A stretch of 54,174 nucleotides of DNA from Paenibacillus barcinonensis (GCF_003217495.1 NZ_QJSW01000009.1:1-54174), one strand, 5' to 3'. Counted from the stretch's first letter, positions 15,639-24,683 are shown. Made by a program: numbers and translations. The notes: generated by a model from the letters alone, not told the origin.

Positions 15639-16616
15639 CTAGCTGTTCGTTGAAACAACCTCAATTTGTGAGATCAACTCCACTGGCTGTTCTGGCTCAA
15701 GCCGGATCAATCCTGTTACATCATCGGTCATGGGCAGGTTCGGTGCATCCGGCAGCCAAGTGTAGGGTTCAATGCACAAAAATTGATCCGACTCACCCTT
15801 GGTATACAGCACCCAATGTTTGAAAAAAGCTTCATCCACTGAATATTTCAGTGTATATCCATCCTTTCTCCGCAAATAGGCAACGGCGGGCTGACCTTCC
15901 GCAGCGCGAAGCAGTGTATCCCAGTTCCGGCCCTGCATGCTGATCCCTTCGCCAATAGAAGACCATTCATCATGTAAAGCTTCAATTTTACCTGTCGGTA
16001 GCTGTTCTTGATTTTGGGCGTATAACCCGGAAACCGGCAGCTGCAGCGTCCAGTCGGCAGGCTGTCCGTCAAGCAAAAACCATGTATGATATCCCATTCC
16101 AAATGGAGCAGGTGTTGTGCTCAGGTTAGTGACACGAAGTCGTTGGGTCAGCACCGCATTTTGCAGGCTGAACGTCATTTCAAGCTTCAACGGGATGGGG
16201 AATTGCTTCATCCAGTGCTCTTCATTTTCGGTCAATAATTCCGTTGTGATGGTGCATCCATCTTCCTCTTCCTCAATATCACTGACACACCAGGCCTGGC
16301 TGCGATGGAGACCATGAATATGGTTGCCGTGCTCCGTATTCTGATCGAACTGATAACGTACACCTTCATATTCGAATTGTCCCCGGTGGATGCGTCCAGG
16401 TGGTATGAGCAGCGGAACCCCGAAATGATATGGCTTCTGCAAATAGAAGGCCAGATCATTTTCGTCCGGACGGCGAACAATATCCCGGTTATTCACCAGA
16501 TCGCGAATCGAAATGATATTATTTCCTAGACGTGGCAGCAGGGTGATTTCCAATTCACGGCTATGTAGGATATACGTGTCGTAACCATTCCATTGACCTT
16601 TGGTCACTTGTTTCAT
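15639..16616 (-). CDS. Aldose 1-epimerase (mutarotase) family protein
   Basis: The galactose-mutarotase fold is indicated by the His-containing segment EHGNHIHGLHR, the second His in GYHTWFLLDG and the catalytic Glu region CIEPYTWLPDAPN. Such enzymes interconvert alpha and beta anomers of hexoses; some relatives act on sugar phosphates or other carbohydrates, so the substrate is open. 325 residues, no signal peptide. ATG at 16616 has AAGGAGC eight bases upstream. Flanking genes do not indicate a sugar pathway. Confidence 0.88.
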   Translation of the reverse strand: MKQVTKGQWNGYDTYILHSRELEITLLPRLGNNIISIRDLVNNRDIVRRPDENDLAFYLQKPYHFGVPLLIPPGRIHRGQFEYEGVRYQFDQNTEHGNHIHGLHRSQAWCVSDIEEEEDGCTITTELLTENEEHWMKQFPIPLKLEMTFSLQNAVLTQRLRVTNLSTTPAPFGMGYHTWFLLDGQPADWTLQLPVSGLYAQNQEQLPTGKIEALHDEWSSIGEGISMQGRNWDTLLRAAEGQPAVAYLRRKDGYTLKYSVDEAFFKHWVLYTKGESDQFLCIEPYTWLPDAPNLPMTDDVTGLIRLEPEQPVELISQIEVVSTNS

Positions 16617-16808
16617 ATCGATGCTCCTTTTCCCACTTGAAATCTGTCTGCATCAGTATGTGTTGCCTCACTGCTGCAGGCGTGTCATTGTTGTGTTCAT
16701 GCCAGTTTGTCGTGTGACATCCTGCAAGCTGCTTCTCAAGACCTGACAGGATGGGCACTACCATCATAACAGATTTTAAACGATCGGGAAAAAAAACGCA
16801 TCCCCATT

Positions 16809-16837
16809 TTGACATTCTGGCTTCCGCGCATTAAGAT
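16809..16837 (+). promoter_or_regulatory. SigA promoter of the trpS T-box leader
   Basis: TTGACA (16809-16814), 17 bp, TAAGAT (16832-16837). Confidence 0.7.
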
Positions 16838-16859
16838 GGAATTCTGAACGTTATTTATG

Positions 16860-17149
16860 AACTGAATGATGTCAAAGCGATGACAGGGACAAGTAGGCAA
16901 GGAATATTCTCTTCAGAAAGCCAGTGGTGGATGCGAACTGGCGTGAACTCTTTGTTGAATGGACCCTTGAGTGTATAGCTGAACGGACACTGCTAGTGTA
17001 GGTCGTCCCAGTAGGGTATGCCGTATATTCCACGTTACGGAACAATGAAGGCTTTTCTTTTGGTAGGCTGCTTTGTCAGAATATCGGGAGAACAAGCGAA
17101 TAAGGGTGGCACCACGGTCTCACGTCCCTTGCGGATGTGGGGCCTTTTT
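16860..17149 (+). ncRNA. T-box riboswitch leader (tRNA-Trp)
   Basis: A canonical T-box leader. Stem I contains the AG/GGTG distal loop (CCAGT...ACTGG around 16921-16941) and a specifier loop GAA-TGG-A with the codon TGG at 16960-16962, i.e. Trp. The T-box sequence AGGGTGGCACCACGG is at 17103-17117, where TGGC can pair with the acceptor end of uncharged tRNA-Trp (discriminator G). The competing terminator is GGTCTCACGTCC against GGATGTGGGGCC plus T5 (17116-17149). Uncharged tRNA-Trp should permit read-through into trpS. Confidence 0.95.
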
Positions 17150-17230
17150 GCGTTCACAATTTGAATTATGGTGGCCTCGGTCTAAGGGGAAGGGATCATT
17201 CGTTTAATTTTAAAATCAGGGAGGTTTTTG

Positions 17231-18226
17231 ATGATGAAAACAGTGTTATCAGGAATTCAGCCAAGCGGCAAGCTGACATTGGGGAATTACATCGGCGCAA
17301 TTAAAAATTTTGTGAAATTACAGCATGATTACAAGTGTCATTTTATGGTTGTGGATATGCATGCCATTACCGTGCCACAGGAGCCGGCAGCGCTTCGGGA
17401 GCAATCCGAGGCTGTTGCTGCGTTGTTCCTGGCTGCAGGTATTGATGCCTCCAAATCAAATGTATTTCTGCAATCCCATGTGCCACAGCACGCGGAGCTG
17501 GGCTGGTTGATGACTACGCTCACTTCGATGGGTGAGCTGGAACGTATGACACAGTTTAAGGACAAATCCTCTGGTAAAGATTCGGTGGGTGCAGGTTTGT
17601 TTGTGTACCCGTCTTTGATGGCTGCAGATATTTTGCTGTATAATGCCGATCTGGTGCCTGTTGGCGAGGATCAGAAGCAGCATCTCGAATTGACTCGTGA
17701 TCTGGCAGGCCGCTTTAACCATCGTTATGGGGAGTATTTCACGATTCCTGAGCCTTACATTCCACAGGTGGGTGCCCGTGTGATGTCACTGGATGATGCA
17801 TCCTCGAAAATGAGCAAAAGTAATCCTAACGCTGGCAGTTATATCGCTCTGTTAGACCCGCCGGATGTTATTCGCAAAAAAATTAGCCGTGCCACAACGG
17901 ATTCAGGGCGTGAAGTGGTCTACGATCCTGCCAATAAGCCGGAAGTCAGCAATCTAATGAGTATCTATGCGGAATGTGCAGGTATGACATTAAATGAGGT
18001 TGCAGAGCGTTACGAAGGCAAAATGTATGGTCCGTTTAAAAAGGAGCTGGCGGAGGTTGTGGTATCTGTCATTGAACCGCTTCAGGCCAGATACAACGAA
18101 ATTCGCGAGTCTGGCGAACTTGTGGAAGTGTTAGAGACATCGGCGCGTCGTGCGGAAGAGGCTGCTGCGAAAACGCTGGATGCGGTGAAAGAGCGTATGG
18201 GCTTTGTTCCTAGACGCAAGCTGTAA
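17231..18226 (+). CDS. trpS: Tryptophan--tRNA ligase
   Basis: This class I aminoacyl-tRNA synthetase charges tRNA-Trp. The HIGH-type motif is PSGKLTLGN near the N-terminus, and the KMSKS loop appears as SSKMSKSNPN at about residues 193-202. Length (330-331 aa) is typical of the bacterial enzyme. AGGGAGG (17218-17224) serves either ATG at 17231 (six bases) or 17234 (nine bases). The Trp-specific T-box directly upstream independently supports the assignment. Confidence 0.98.
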   Translation: MMKTVLSGIQPSGKLTLGNYIGAIKNFVKLQHDYKCHFMVVDMHAITVPQEPAALREQSEAVAALFLAAGIDASKSNVFLQSHVPQHAELGWLMTTLTSMGELERMTQFKDKSSGKDSVGAGLFVYPSLMAADILLYNADLVPVGEDQKQHLELTRDLAGRFNHRYGEYFTIPEPYIPQVGARVMSLDDASSKMSKSNPNAGSYIALLDPPDVIRKKISRATTDSGREVVYDPANKPEVSNLMSIYAECAGMTLNEVAERYEGKMYGPFKKELAEVVVSVIEPLQARYNEIRESGELVEVLETSARRAEEAAAKTLDAVKERMGFVPRRKL

Positions 18227-18305
18227 TCGAACGGAGTTAAACTCCAGCCTGAGCAAGGTGAAGGGGTGTCGATGTTCAAGCCTATAAATCGTTTATGCTG
18301 TTAAG

Positions 18306-18346
18306 AAAAAGAGGAGACGGATGTATAATCCGCCTCCTCTTTTTTT
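18306..18346 (+). terminator. Terminator of trpS
   Basis: AAAGAGGAG.CGG pairs with CCG.CTCCTCT, then T7. Confidence 0.9.
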
Positions 18347-18380
18347 GGGCATGTAATAATCGTTACCTAGCCGGGAACGG

Positions 18381-18578
18381 TTAAGAAGTTGGTTCAGAAG
18401 CCGAGCGGGCTTCCTGACGTTCTTTTTTGGCACGAATGATAAATCCCCAAACGATATTAGCCATAGAGAGAATAAACAGTAACGTGGCAAGCCAGCCGTT
18501 GTAAGAAATCGTGATGGCTGTAACCGTTAACAAAAGGATTGAAGAAAATGCAAACCATAAGGATAAGCCTTTGCTCAT
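18381..18578 (-). CDS. Small two-helix membrane protein (DUF5325-like?)
   Basis: The 65-residue product has two hydrophobic helices (LWFAFSSILLLTVTAITI and LATLLFILSMANIVWGFII) followed by a charged cytosolic tail. GGAGG lies nine bases before the ATG. Size and layout recall DUF5325-type membrane proteins of Bacillales, but I cannot confirm this. It is transcribed divergently from SASP 2 and converges with trpS. Function unknown. Confidence 0.75.
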   Translation of the reverse strand: MSKGLSLWFAFSSILLLTVTAITISYNGWLATLLFILSMANIVWGFIIRAKKERQEARSASEPTS

Positions 18579-18614
18579 TGGGAAAAACCTCCATGTACAA
18601 ATTTAATGAATTTT

Positions 18615-18644
18615 CGTATAACCTGAAGCGTGCGAGCCATAATA
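18615..18644 (+). promoter_or_regulatory. SigG-like promoter for SASP 2
   Basis: CGTATA (18615-18620), 17 bp, CATAATA (18638-18644); same layout as the promoter of the paralogous SASP at 15197. Confidence 0.6.
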
Positions 18645-18697
18645 ATCTTGCAAGCTTGCAATACATTACAGACACAGATTGAAAGGAGATTTTAAAT

Positions 18698-18913
18698 ATG
18701 GCTCAAGGATCTCGCTCTTCTAACAACTTGGTGGTACCTCAAGCGACAGCAGCACTGCAACAATTGAAAATGGAGGCTGCACAGGAACTGGGTGTAACCA
18801 TTCCTCAAGACGGATACTATGGTAACTACACTTCCCGTGAAACTGGATCTTTGGGTGGTTACATCACGAAACGTCTGGTACAAATCGCTGAGCAGTCTCT
18901 GTCTGGCAAATAA
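18698..18913 (+). CDS. Alpha/beta-type small acid-soluble spore protein
   Basis: This is a second major SASP, 71 residues, with the same body as the gene at 15197: SNNLVVPQATAALQQLKMEA, the Gpr cleavage region, and GGYITKRLVQIAEQ. It binds forespore DNA and shields it from UV and other damage. AAGGAGA precedes the ATG, a SigG-like promoter is at 18615-18644 and a strong terminator follows. The two copies lie 3.3 kb apart in opposite orientation, flanking the epimerase, trpS and a small membrane gene. Confidence 0.96.
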   Translation: MAQGSRSSNNLVVPQATAALQQLKMEAAQELGVTIPQDGYYGNYTSRETGSLGGYITKRLVQIAEQSLSGK

Positions 18914-18931
18914 CTTATATACCAATGCATC

Positions 18932-18964
18932 AAAAGCCCGGAGCGGATAACGCCCCGGGCTTTT
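18932..18964 (+). terminator. Terminator of SASP 2
   Basis: AAAAGCCCGG.GCG pairs with CGC.CCGGGCTTTT; symmetric A and T runs make it bidirectional with the YfhP-like gene. Confidence 0.9.
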
Positions 18965-19014
18965 GCCGCGCAATCGTTCCTATACCTGATTGTGCCCCGC
19001 AATCAATGCCTGCG

Positions 19015-19995
19015 TCAAGGGCGAGCGGATAAAAGTTTTTTATCCATCTTTTCATCACTTAGCCAGCCTACATACGTATCAATGGTTTCAAAATTGCGAT
19101 CCATGACCACAACCGCGACAAAAGGATACTGTTTTCGGTGTCGATACCGAACATCTGCCCAGCGGACCTTGTACCCTGCGGGAAGCTCCTCAACCTCTGC
19201 CACCGCGTAGGAGGTGAAATAGAGAAATGCACTTACCTCCGGTAGTTTACGTGAAGCAGCTACGGCGGCATGCGTGGATGAGGTGGCATGCAGGCTCCAG
19301 GTTAGCTCGTTTCCATCTATTTTGCCAAGCTCATAACTACCGTCCTTGTTCGTTTTTACAACATGCCAGCGGCTCCAGGAGATGGTGGGAATGACGATGT
19401 ACTTGGCAATCTCCGGGCTGTTATCCATCTGTTTCACCTTTCGGACCACCAATACACGAGCGATCGTACGCCAGATATAATATACTCCGATCAGAATATA
19501 CAGCGCGGTGAAGAGTGGAGCAGGCTGTACCAGATCAAAGGCCCATAGCAGAATAGCAATAACATGAGTGGTGAACAGAAACGGGTCAAAAATATGAATA
19601 ACGTTCCAGGCAATCCAGCGTTCAGTAAAAGGGCGCGCGGCCTGGGTTCCGTACGTATTAAACAAGTCAGTAAATACATGCACGCCTACAGCGACAGCAG
19701 TCCAGAGCACGACGTGTGCAAGTGGAATTCCCGAAAAGATTAATCCGATTACACCTGTAATCATAAGCACCCAGAGCATTAGAAATGGCAGTGAGTGGGA
19801 CATCCCCCGATGATTCCGAATGTAGAGCGAATTGCTTTTGAAGCGCAGAGCAGTATCAATATCCGGGGCCTGGGAGCCGGCAATGGTGCCAACCATGACC
19901 GCTGCAGCAAGCATCGGATCGGCTGCAACGACAGGATCAATGTAGGCGAGCCCAGCCAGGCCAATGCCCATGACAAAATGTGTAGAGGTATCCAT
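19015..19995 (-). CDS. YfhP/YdjM-like membrane-bound metal-dependent hydrolase
   Basis: The protein has 326 residues. The N-terminal half shows the LexA-binding/YdjM-type motifs: THFVMGIGLAG, GSQAPDIDTALRF and the His pair in NHRGMSHSLPF, with several membrane helices and a VHVFTDLFNTYGTQ segment. These His/Asp residues are the expected metal ligands. The C-terminal 120 residues form a soluble domain. B. subtilis YfhP is a relative; substrate unknown. AAGGAG lies before the ATG. Confidence 0.88.
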   Translation of the reverse strand: MDTSTHFVMGIGLAGLAYIDPVVAADPMLAAAVMVGTIAGSQAPDIDTALRFKSNSLYIRNHRGMSHSLPFLMLWVLMITGVIGLIFSGIPLAHVVLWTAVAVGVHVFTDLFNTYGTQAARPFTERWIAWNVIHIFDPFLFTTHVIAILLWAFDLVQPAPLFTALYILIGVYYIWRTIARVLVVRKVKQMDNSPEIAKYIVIPTISWSRWHVVKTNKDGSYELGKIDGNELTWSLHATSSTHAAVAASRKLPEVSAFLYFTSYAVAEVEELPAGYKVRWADVRYRHRKQYPFVAVVVMDRNFETIDTYVGWLSDEKMDKKLLSARP

Positions 19996-20394
19996 AAACG
20001 TCTCCTTTATGAGGTGTATCGTGTTCCAGCATCATACTTCTCTATCTAGGTGATACCCATATCTAGTGTATATTATCCGCCTGTATAGATGCAAAACCTG
20101 AATAACTTTGGAAGGAACCTGTCTGTTTTCCAACAAATGTACGAACATTGTCAAACTATTCCGCGGATACCTGTGATAAAATTTATATCGGATGGAATCG
20201 GAAATTTATCCACCTTTGTATACATATGTACCACTGTGCCATCGCGATAACGCAATTTTAATTGATATGTGCTCTGTCTGTTGCAGCATATGACGATAAG
20301 ACAGCTCCAGAGATGCGTTCAAGCAGAGAATGTTTTACATTGATCCAATATGTATGCGTATTCACCTTTATATTGTTGGGAGGAAGAGAAGAGA
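19996..20394. other. Divergent intergenic region, YfhP-like/sco
   Basis: No gene is supported. An extended -10 TGATAAAAT at 20174-20182 could serve the Sco gene, implying a leader of about 200 nt. A frame from 20262 runs out of phase into the sco gene and is rejected. Confidence 0.4.
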
Positions 20395-21012
20395 ATGCAG
20401 GTCATGAGGAAATACAAATGGACTTGGATATTACTTGGGATTGCACTGATCATGGCGGTGTACTTAATGTGGAATACGGCTTTTGCCAGCAAGGAGAAAT
20501 TACCCGAGATTCGGGAGATCCAATCGTTTTCGATGGAAAATGTAGACGGGCGCACCGTATCGCTGGCGGATACGCAAGGTAAAGTTCGATTGTTCTACTT
20601 TTATTTTACGAGCTGCCCCGATGTGTGTCCGATTACGACATTTACGCTGTCTCAGGTGCAGGACTTGTTGAAAGAGGATGGCACTTTTGGGGACAAGGCG
20701 TCCTTTGTATCCATTTCCTTTGATCCAAAAGTGGATACGAGAGAGAAGATCAAAACGTTTGCCGATCGGTTCCATGCAGACTATTCTGGCTGGTATTTTC
20801 TGCGAGGAGATATGGATAAAACCAAACAGTTCGCCAAAGAATCTTTCCAGATTCTGATTGAAGGCGAGAACAAGGATGATTTTGCCCATATGAACATGAT
20901 TGGTCTGGTGGATGAGAACAACCAGCTGCGCAAAGTGTACAACGCCTTTAATACAGAGGACGTGCAGCCGGAAGTGATTGCGGAGGATATTCGCAGACTG
21001 ATTAAGGAATAA
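20395..21012 (+). CDS. Sco1/SenC-family copper chaperone for cytochrome oxidase
   Basis: The protein is a membrane-anchored thioredoxin-fold copper donor for CuA assembly of cytochrome c oxidase. A signal anchor (WILLGIALIMAVYLMW) is at residues 11-26, the CxxxC copper site is C74-PDV-C78, and the downstream copper-ligand His lies in DDFAHMNM. Length 205 aa. ATG at 20395 is preceded by GGGAGG about eleven bases away. It is the orthologue of B. subtilis YpmQ by family. ctaA, another oxidase assembly gene, lies 18 kb downstream. A terminator follows. Confidence 0.94.
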   Translation: MQVMRKYKWTWILLGIALIMAVYLMWNTAFASKEKLPEIREIQSFSMENVDGRTVSLADTQGKVRLFYFYFTSCPDVCPITTFTLSQVQDLLKEDGTFGDKASFVSISFDPKVDTREKIKTFADRFHADYSGWYFLRGDMDKTKQFAKESFQILIEGENKDDFAHMNMIGLVDENNQLRKVYNAFNTEDVQPEVIAEDIRRLIKE

Positions 21013-21053
21013 ACTAATGAACAGTTCAGGGTGAGAAACGGGTTCAATGAATG

Positions 21054-21095
21054 AAAGGCTGTCTCCGGTTGCTTTAACCGTAAACAGCCTTTTTT
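21054..21095 (+). terminator. Terminator of the sco gene
   Basis: AAAGGCTGT...CCGGTT pairs with AACCG...ACAGCCTTTTTT. Confidence 0.85.
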
Positions 21096-21106
21096 CGTTG
21101 ATTTTA

Positions 21107-21451
21107 TTACGATGGCTGGTCGGGGTATTGAATATATTCCTCTAATCCGGCCTTCTCCAATTGAGCAATAATGTATTCGTCAGGTGTGCCTTCTACCCCA
21201 GCGTACCCACGTCTGGTATACATCTGCACGGCATCGGGGAAAGCATCACGAAGCACCCCTCTTATTTTTTTGCCAGAGCTATCGTTATCCATAAACAAAT
21301 AAACCTCATCATACCCGACTTGCTTGCGTAACGTCTCCAGTTTGAGGGAGTTCAGTGTGCCAAACGTGCATAAAATATTGATCTCTGGGCCGACCAGACG
21401 TTTAAGCTTGCTGCGATCGTTTTTACCTTCAACAATGACATGAATAGGCAT
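21107..21451 (-). CDS. Toprim-domain protein, YusF-like
   Basis: The 114-residue single-domain protein carries the Toprim Glu in VIVEGKNDRSKL and the acidic DxD-type motif in YLFMDNDSSGKKIR, as found in RNase M5 and small stand-alone Toprim proteins such as YusF. Toprim domains bind Mg2+ and act in phosphoryl transfer on nucleic acids; this member's substrate is unknown. ATG at 21451 follows GGGGTGA; the longer frame to 21487 has no ribosome binding site. Confidence 0.85.
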   Translation of the reverse strand: MPIHVIVEGKNDRSKLKRLVGPEINILCTFGTLNSLKLETLRKQVGYDEVYLFMDNDSSGKKIRGVLRDAFPDAVQMYTRRGYAGVEGTPDEYIIAQLEKAGLEEYIQYPDQPS

Positions 21452-21629
21452 CGTGTTCACCCCTGATTCGAGAGCTGATGTCGACATTCCCCGGGAAATG
21501 TTACAGCGAAAATCGACTGAATGTACCTATAGTGTATCTGGAAATGGGCGAATGATGCAAAGTTTTATATGTGACTGTGCCATATAATTGGAACTTTTCT
21601 TTTGCATATTAAAATCGAGTTGAAGTGAA

Positions 21630-22847
21630 TTACAAGAGTGCACTCTTGGCATCAGAAGAAGAGAGGGAAGTGATAGATCTGGATGTATAATACGGGAGCA
21701 ACATGATGCCAATCATGAGTAAAATAAAAGCAATAAAATAGGGAGACACTCCGGTGCGGAGCTGCCCTGCTGTAATGGGACCGATGAATGAGCCAATGGA
21801 GGTGGCAATGGATTGCAAAGAAAAAATGCGTCCGAGCTTGGTGCCGCCGCTTAAATGAATGAAAAGTGTAGCCATGGCCGGGAAAATAATACCTTTAGAC
21901 ATGCCAAGCAAAAATAACACGATGGATAACGAAATTTGCGGGATGGCCGCCATAACAAAAAAGCTCAACGACATGAGCAGCACACCAGCGACTAAACGAA
22001 GCTTGGGCGAATAACGGTTCAGAAATAGCATGCTGAGTGTAAACAAAGCACCGATGCTGATGATGGAGAACAACAGCCCGGTAGACATCATTGAGGAATT
22101 CCCCCCGCCCCGCAGAGGCAGTTCAAAGAACAGGATTCCCTGTGCACAGGCGATGACCAAAGGTAGAATAAAATAACGCCAGGATACGGGCAGGAATGGT
22201 TTGGATGACCCTGCTGGTGTATGACCGGATTTAGCCTTGGCGAAGCCAGAGGGCGCAGCGACAGACTTTACGGGTTCGTTTGCAGGCTGCGGATGGCGAA
22301 TCAAACCCTTTGGCATAGTTAACAGTGCAATGACTCCCGTCAGGATCAGGAGGTAACCAAGACTGGAGAAGGTGGCAGAGAAGCCCATAGCACCTACAAT
22401 AACGGCTCCCGCGGCAGGTGACACAACAGAGGCCAGCGTGTGCACGACACCATGTCCAGACATATATTTCCCTTGCTTGACGGGATCATTGGAGAGCTGA
22501 GCGAGCAGGGCCAGACAGGCCGGTGACAAAAAGGCCAATACAAAGCCGCTGATTGAACGCAGGGCAAGCAATTGCCAAGGGGTATGAACATGGGCCTGCA
22601 AGAGCAGGATGATGCCTGCACCTACCAGGCTGAACACAATATATCTTCGGCTGCCATGTTTATCTATCTGTGTTCCAGCGATCAGATTGCCAGGCAGATG
22701 TGTCAGGGAATAAATGCCCATCATCCAGCCGATGAACGTTGGAGCCGCACCGAGTGATATAGCAAAAGGCGTCAGGATGGGATACTGGGCGTGCAGATCA
22801 AATACAGCTAGAAACAAAAACAGGTATAGCCAGATGGCCGTCTTCAC
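21630..22847 (-). CDS. Major facilitator superfamily transporter
   Basis: This 405-residue integral membrane protein has 12 predicted helices with an MFS loop 2-3 signature (GTQIDKHGSRRYIVFS) and a central cytosolic Ala/Pro/Ser-rich linker of about 35 residues between the two six-helix bundles. The start is GTG at 22847 behind AAGGAGGGG. Size and linker suit a drug/H+ antiporter-like exporter, but no substrate can be read. It is transcribed alone. Confidence 0.88.
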   Translation of the reverse strand: MKTAIWLYLFLFLAVFDLHAQYPILTPFAISLGAAPTFIGWMMGIYSLTHLPGNLIAGTQIDKHGSRRYIVFSLVGAGIILLLQAHVHTPWQLLALRSISGFVLAFLSPACLALLAQLSNDPVKQGKYMSGHGVVHTLASVVSPAAGAVIVGAMGFSATFSSLGYLLILTGVIALLTMPKGLIRHPQPANEPVKSVAAPSGFAKAKSGHTPAGSSKPFLPVSWRYFILPLVIACAQGILFFELPLRGGGNSSMMSTGLLFSIISIGALFTLSMLFLNRYSPKLRLVAGVLLMSLSFFVMAAIPQISLSIVLFLLGMSKGIIFPAMATLFIHLSGGTKLGRIFSLQSIATSIGSFIGPITAGQLRTGVSPYFIAFILLMIGIMLLPYYTSRSITSLSSSDAKSALL

Positions 22848-22886
22848 AAAAGCCCCTCCTTGTTAGGCGATGCCTGTTGATATACA

Positions 22887-22962
22887 GGTCTGGAACGTAT
22901 CTACGTTCGTCGGACGAATCCTCATGGTACTACTTGTACGCCCCGCAGGACGAACTTAGACC
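22887..22962. repeat. Nested inverted repeat upstream of the MFS gene
   Basis: GTTCGTC (22905-22911) pairs with GACGAAC (22949-22955), enclosed by GGTCT (22887-22891) and AGACC (22958-22962). It lies in the divergent region between the MFS gene and the 151-aa membrane protein; possibly an operator or leader hairpin. Confidence 0.45.
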
Positions 22963-22988
22963 GTTTATTTTTACCGGAAAGGGCTTAG

Positions 22989-23018
22989 CTGACAGCAGGT
23001 TCGGAAATCATGTATAAT
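22989..23018 (+). promoter_or_regulatory. SigA promoter of the 23063 gene
   Basis: CTGACA (22989-22994), 18 bp, TATAAT (23013-23018). Confidence 0.6.
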
Positions 23019-23062
23019 ATTCGGGAAGTGTCCTGATTAACTCTAATACGGAAGGTGTAGCC

Positions 23063-23518
23063 ATGAACATAGAAGTTATAAAGGAATTTGTAATGCAGAA
23101 CTGGCTTGTGATCGTTGTTGCGTTGATCATTTTGTTCTTTGTTCTGAATGTGGTCAAAACGATGCTGAAATGGGCGATTGCTATTATCATTATTGCGGCT
23201 CTATTGATATACAGTGGTATCTCCATTGAACAGATCAAACAGACAGTCACTGATGTGCAGTCCAGCACGATGGATACACTCAAGAAGGAAGCGACAAGCA
23301 TTATGCTGAATGAGGCTTCGAAGGCAACCTATGCGGCGGGGAAAAATGGAGAATTTACAATTACCAGTCCCAATGTGGAGATTAAGGGCAGCACGAAGTC
23401 TGATAAAGTGAATGTGATGATTCGCGGCATTTCGGTAGGAGAATGGAAGCTCGACAACGAAACGGTCCGAACCTTTGTCGAACAGGCAAGAAAGAACAAA
23501 ACAGCACCAGCTTCGTAG
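23063..23518 (+). CDS. Membrane protein of unknown function
   Basis: The 151-residue protein has two closely spaced N-terminal hydrophobic helices (WLVIVVALIILFFVLNVV and WAIAIIIIAALLIYSGI) and a soluble C-terminal domain rich in Lys, Thr and Glu. I recognise no family. The transglutaminase-domain gene starts 19 bp downstream, which suggests one transcript and perhaps one envelope-associated function. Confidence 0.8.
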   Translation: MNIEVIKEFVMQNWLVIVVALIILFFVLNVVKTMLKWAIAIIIIAALLIYSGISIEQIKQTVTDVQSSTMDTLKKEATSIMLNEASKATYAAGKNGEFTITSPNVEIKGSTKSDKVNVMIRGISVGEWKLDNETVRTFVEQARKNKTAPAS

Positions 23519-23537
23519 TCAAAGGAGGAATTAAAAC

Positions 23538-24683
23538 GTGCTGCAAACTTGGCTGGACAGCCTGAAGGAATTTAATGGTATAACGATTTTGCTGCTGCTT
23601 ATTGTAGCGGCTTCCTTATTGCAGGGATGGTCCAGAGGGGCTTCACGTTCTGCGGGCAGACTCTTTGGTTTCCTGATGGACGGTATTATGGCAGTGATCG
23701 GTATTTTATTATCTATCGGTTTAACCTTGTGGCTTGCGCCATATGTACAGCGGTGGTTATCCGAGTATGCTTCAGCCATGCCTAATCGTGAGCTGAACCG
23801 ATGGGAGCAGTTGTATTATACGCTGGTCACAGCGATTGCTGATTTTCCGCTGATGCGATTCGCTGTATTATTTGTACTCAGCTACGGCATTATTCGTATG
23901 GTTCTTGGTTTCTTGTCCTCTTTGATCATCAGCAGGAGGCATGCAGGGCACGAACAGGGTTCACCCAAAGGGGTCATCAGCCGACTGACTGGTGCGGTGA
24001 TCGGAGCTATTATCGGTTCCGTTCGTGGCATGATTGTTATTGCTGTATTGTTCATGATTGTCAGTCTCTATCCCGGCAGCATGTTCAGCCGTTATGTAGA
24101 GGCGTCACCGATCTATATGCAAGGGGCCAAATCGGTGATCGAGCCGTTGTCCGGTACGTTTATCAAGGACAAGCTTCCCGTATTTACACAGGCGGTTCAG
24201 AAGGAACTCGGAGGTATTCTGCAGCGGAAGTATGAGGTCATTGATCACAACATTCCGGCAGATATTGAACAGGCTGCACAGGAGATTGTCAAAGGCAAAT
24301 CTACAAATGAAGCGAAAGCAAGAGCTTTATATGACTGGGTAGGCACCCGTATTCAATATGACTACGGGAAAGTGGATGATTATGAGCAGAAGGGCATCTG
24401 GCATGAGCAGACCCCGCAAAATACATTTGATACACGCAAAGGGGTATGTATTGACTATGCTCGTCTTTATGCGGTGATGGCTCGTTCCCAAGGGCTGGAT
24501 GTCAAGGTTGTCACAGGTCTTGGCTACAACGGTCAGGGAGGCTACGGCCCTCATGCGTGGAATGAGGTATACGTTTCAGACACCGAAGGCTGGATTCCGC
24601 TTGATCCGACGTGGGCCATCAGTGGAGACTGGTTTAATCCGCCGAACTTTGCGGATACTCATCTGAAGGATCAGTCTGCTTGA
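23538..24683 (+). CDS. CvpA-like membrane region fused to a transglutaminase-like domain
   Basis: The first half has about four to five membrane helices with Gly-spaced motifs like CvpA proteins (GRLFGFLMDGIMAVIGILLS; GAVIGAIIGSVRGMIV). The second half is a transglutaminase-like cysteine protease domain with an apparently complete triad: Cys304 in RKGVCIDYARL, His339 in GPHAWNEV and Asp356 in LDPTW. Such domains can act as peptidases or cross-linkers, here probably outside the membrane. Start is GTG at 23538 behind AAAGGAGG. The next gene, 105 bp on, is a penicillin-binding protein, so a cell-wall role is plausible but inferred. Confidence 0.88.
   Translation: MLQTWLDSLKEFNGITILLLLIVAASLLQGWSRGASRSAGRLFGFLMDGIMAVIGILLSIGLTLWLAPYVQRWLSEYASAMPNRELNRWEQLYYTLVTAIADFPLMRFAVLFVLSYGIIRMVLGFLSSLIISRRHAGHEQGSPKGVISRLTGAVIGAIIGSVRGMIVIAVLFMIVSLYPGSMFSRYVEASPIYMQGAKSVIEPLSGTFIKDKLPVFTQAVQKELGGILQRKYEVIDHNIPADIEQAAQEIVKGKSTNEAKARALYDWVGTRIQYDYGKVDDYEQKGIWHEQTPQNTFDTRKGVCIDYARLYAVMARSQGLDVKVVTGLGYNGQGGYGPHAWNEVYVSDTEGWIPLDPTWAISGDWFNPPNFADTHLKDQSA

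Noticed and set aside
22887..22962. Further copy of the 3089/53972 structured repeat
   Set aside because: It shares hairpin character but none of the conserved blocks (AGAAGCGAAGCG, TTTCCCCT).
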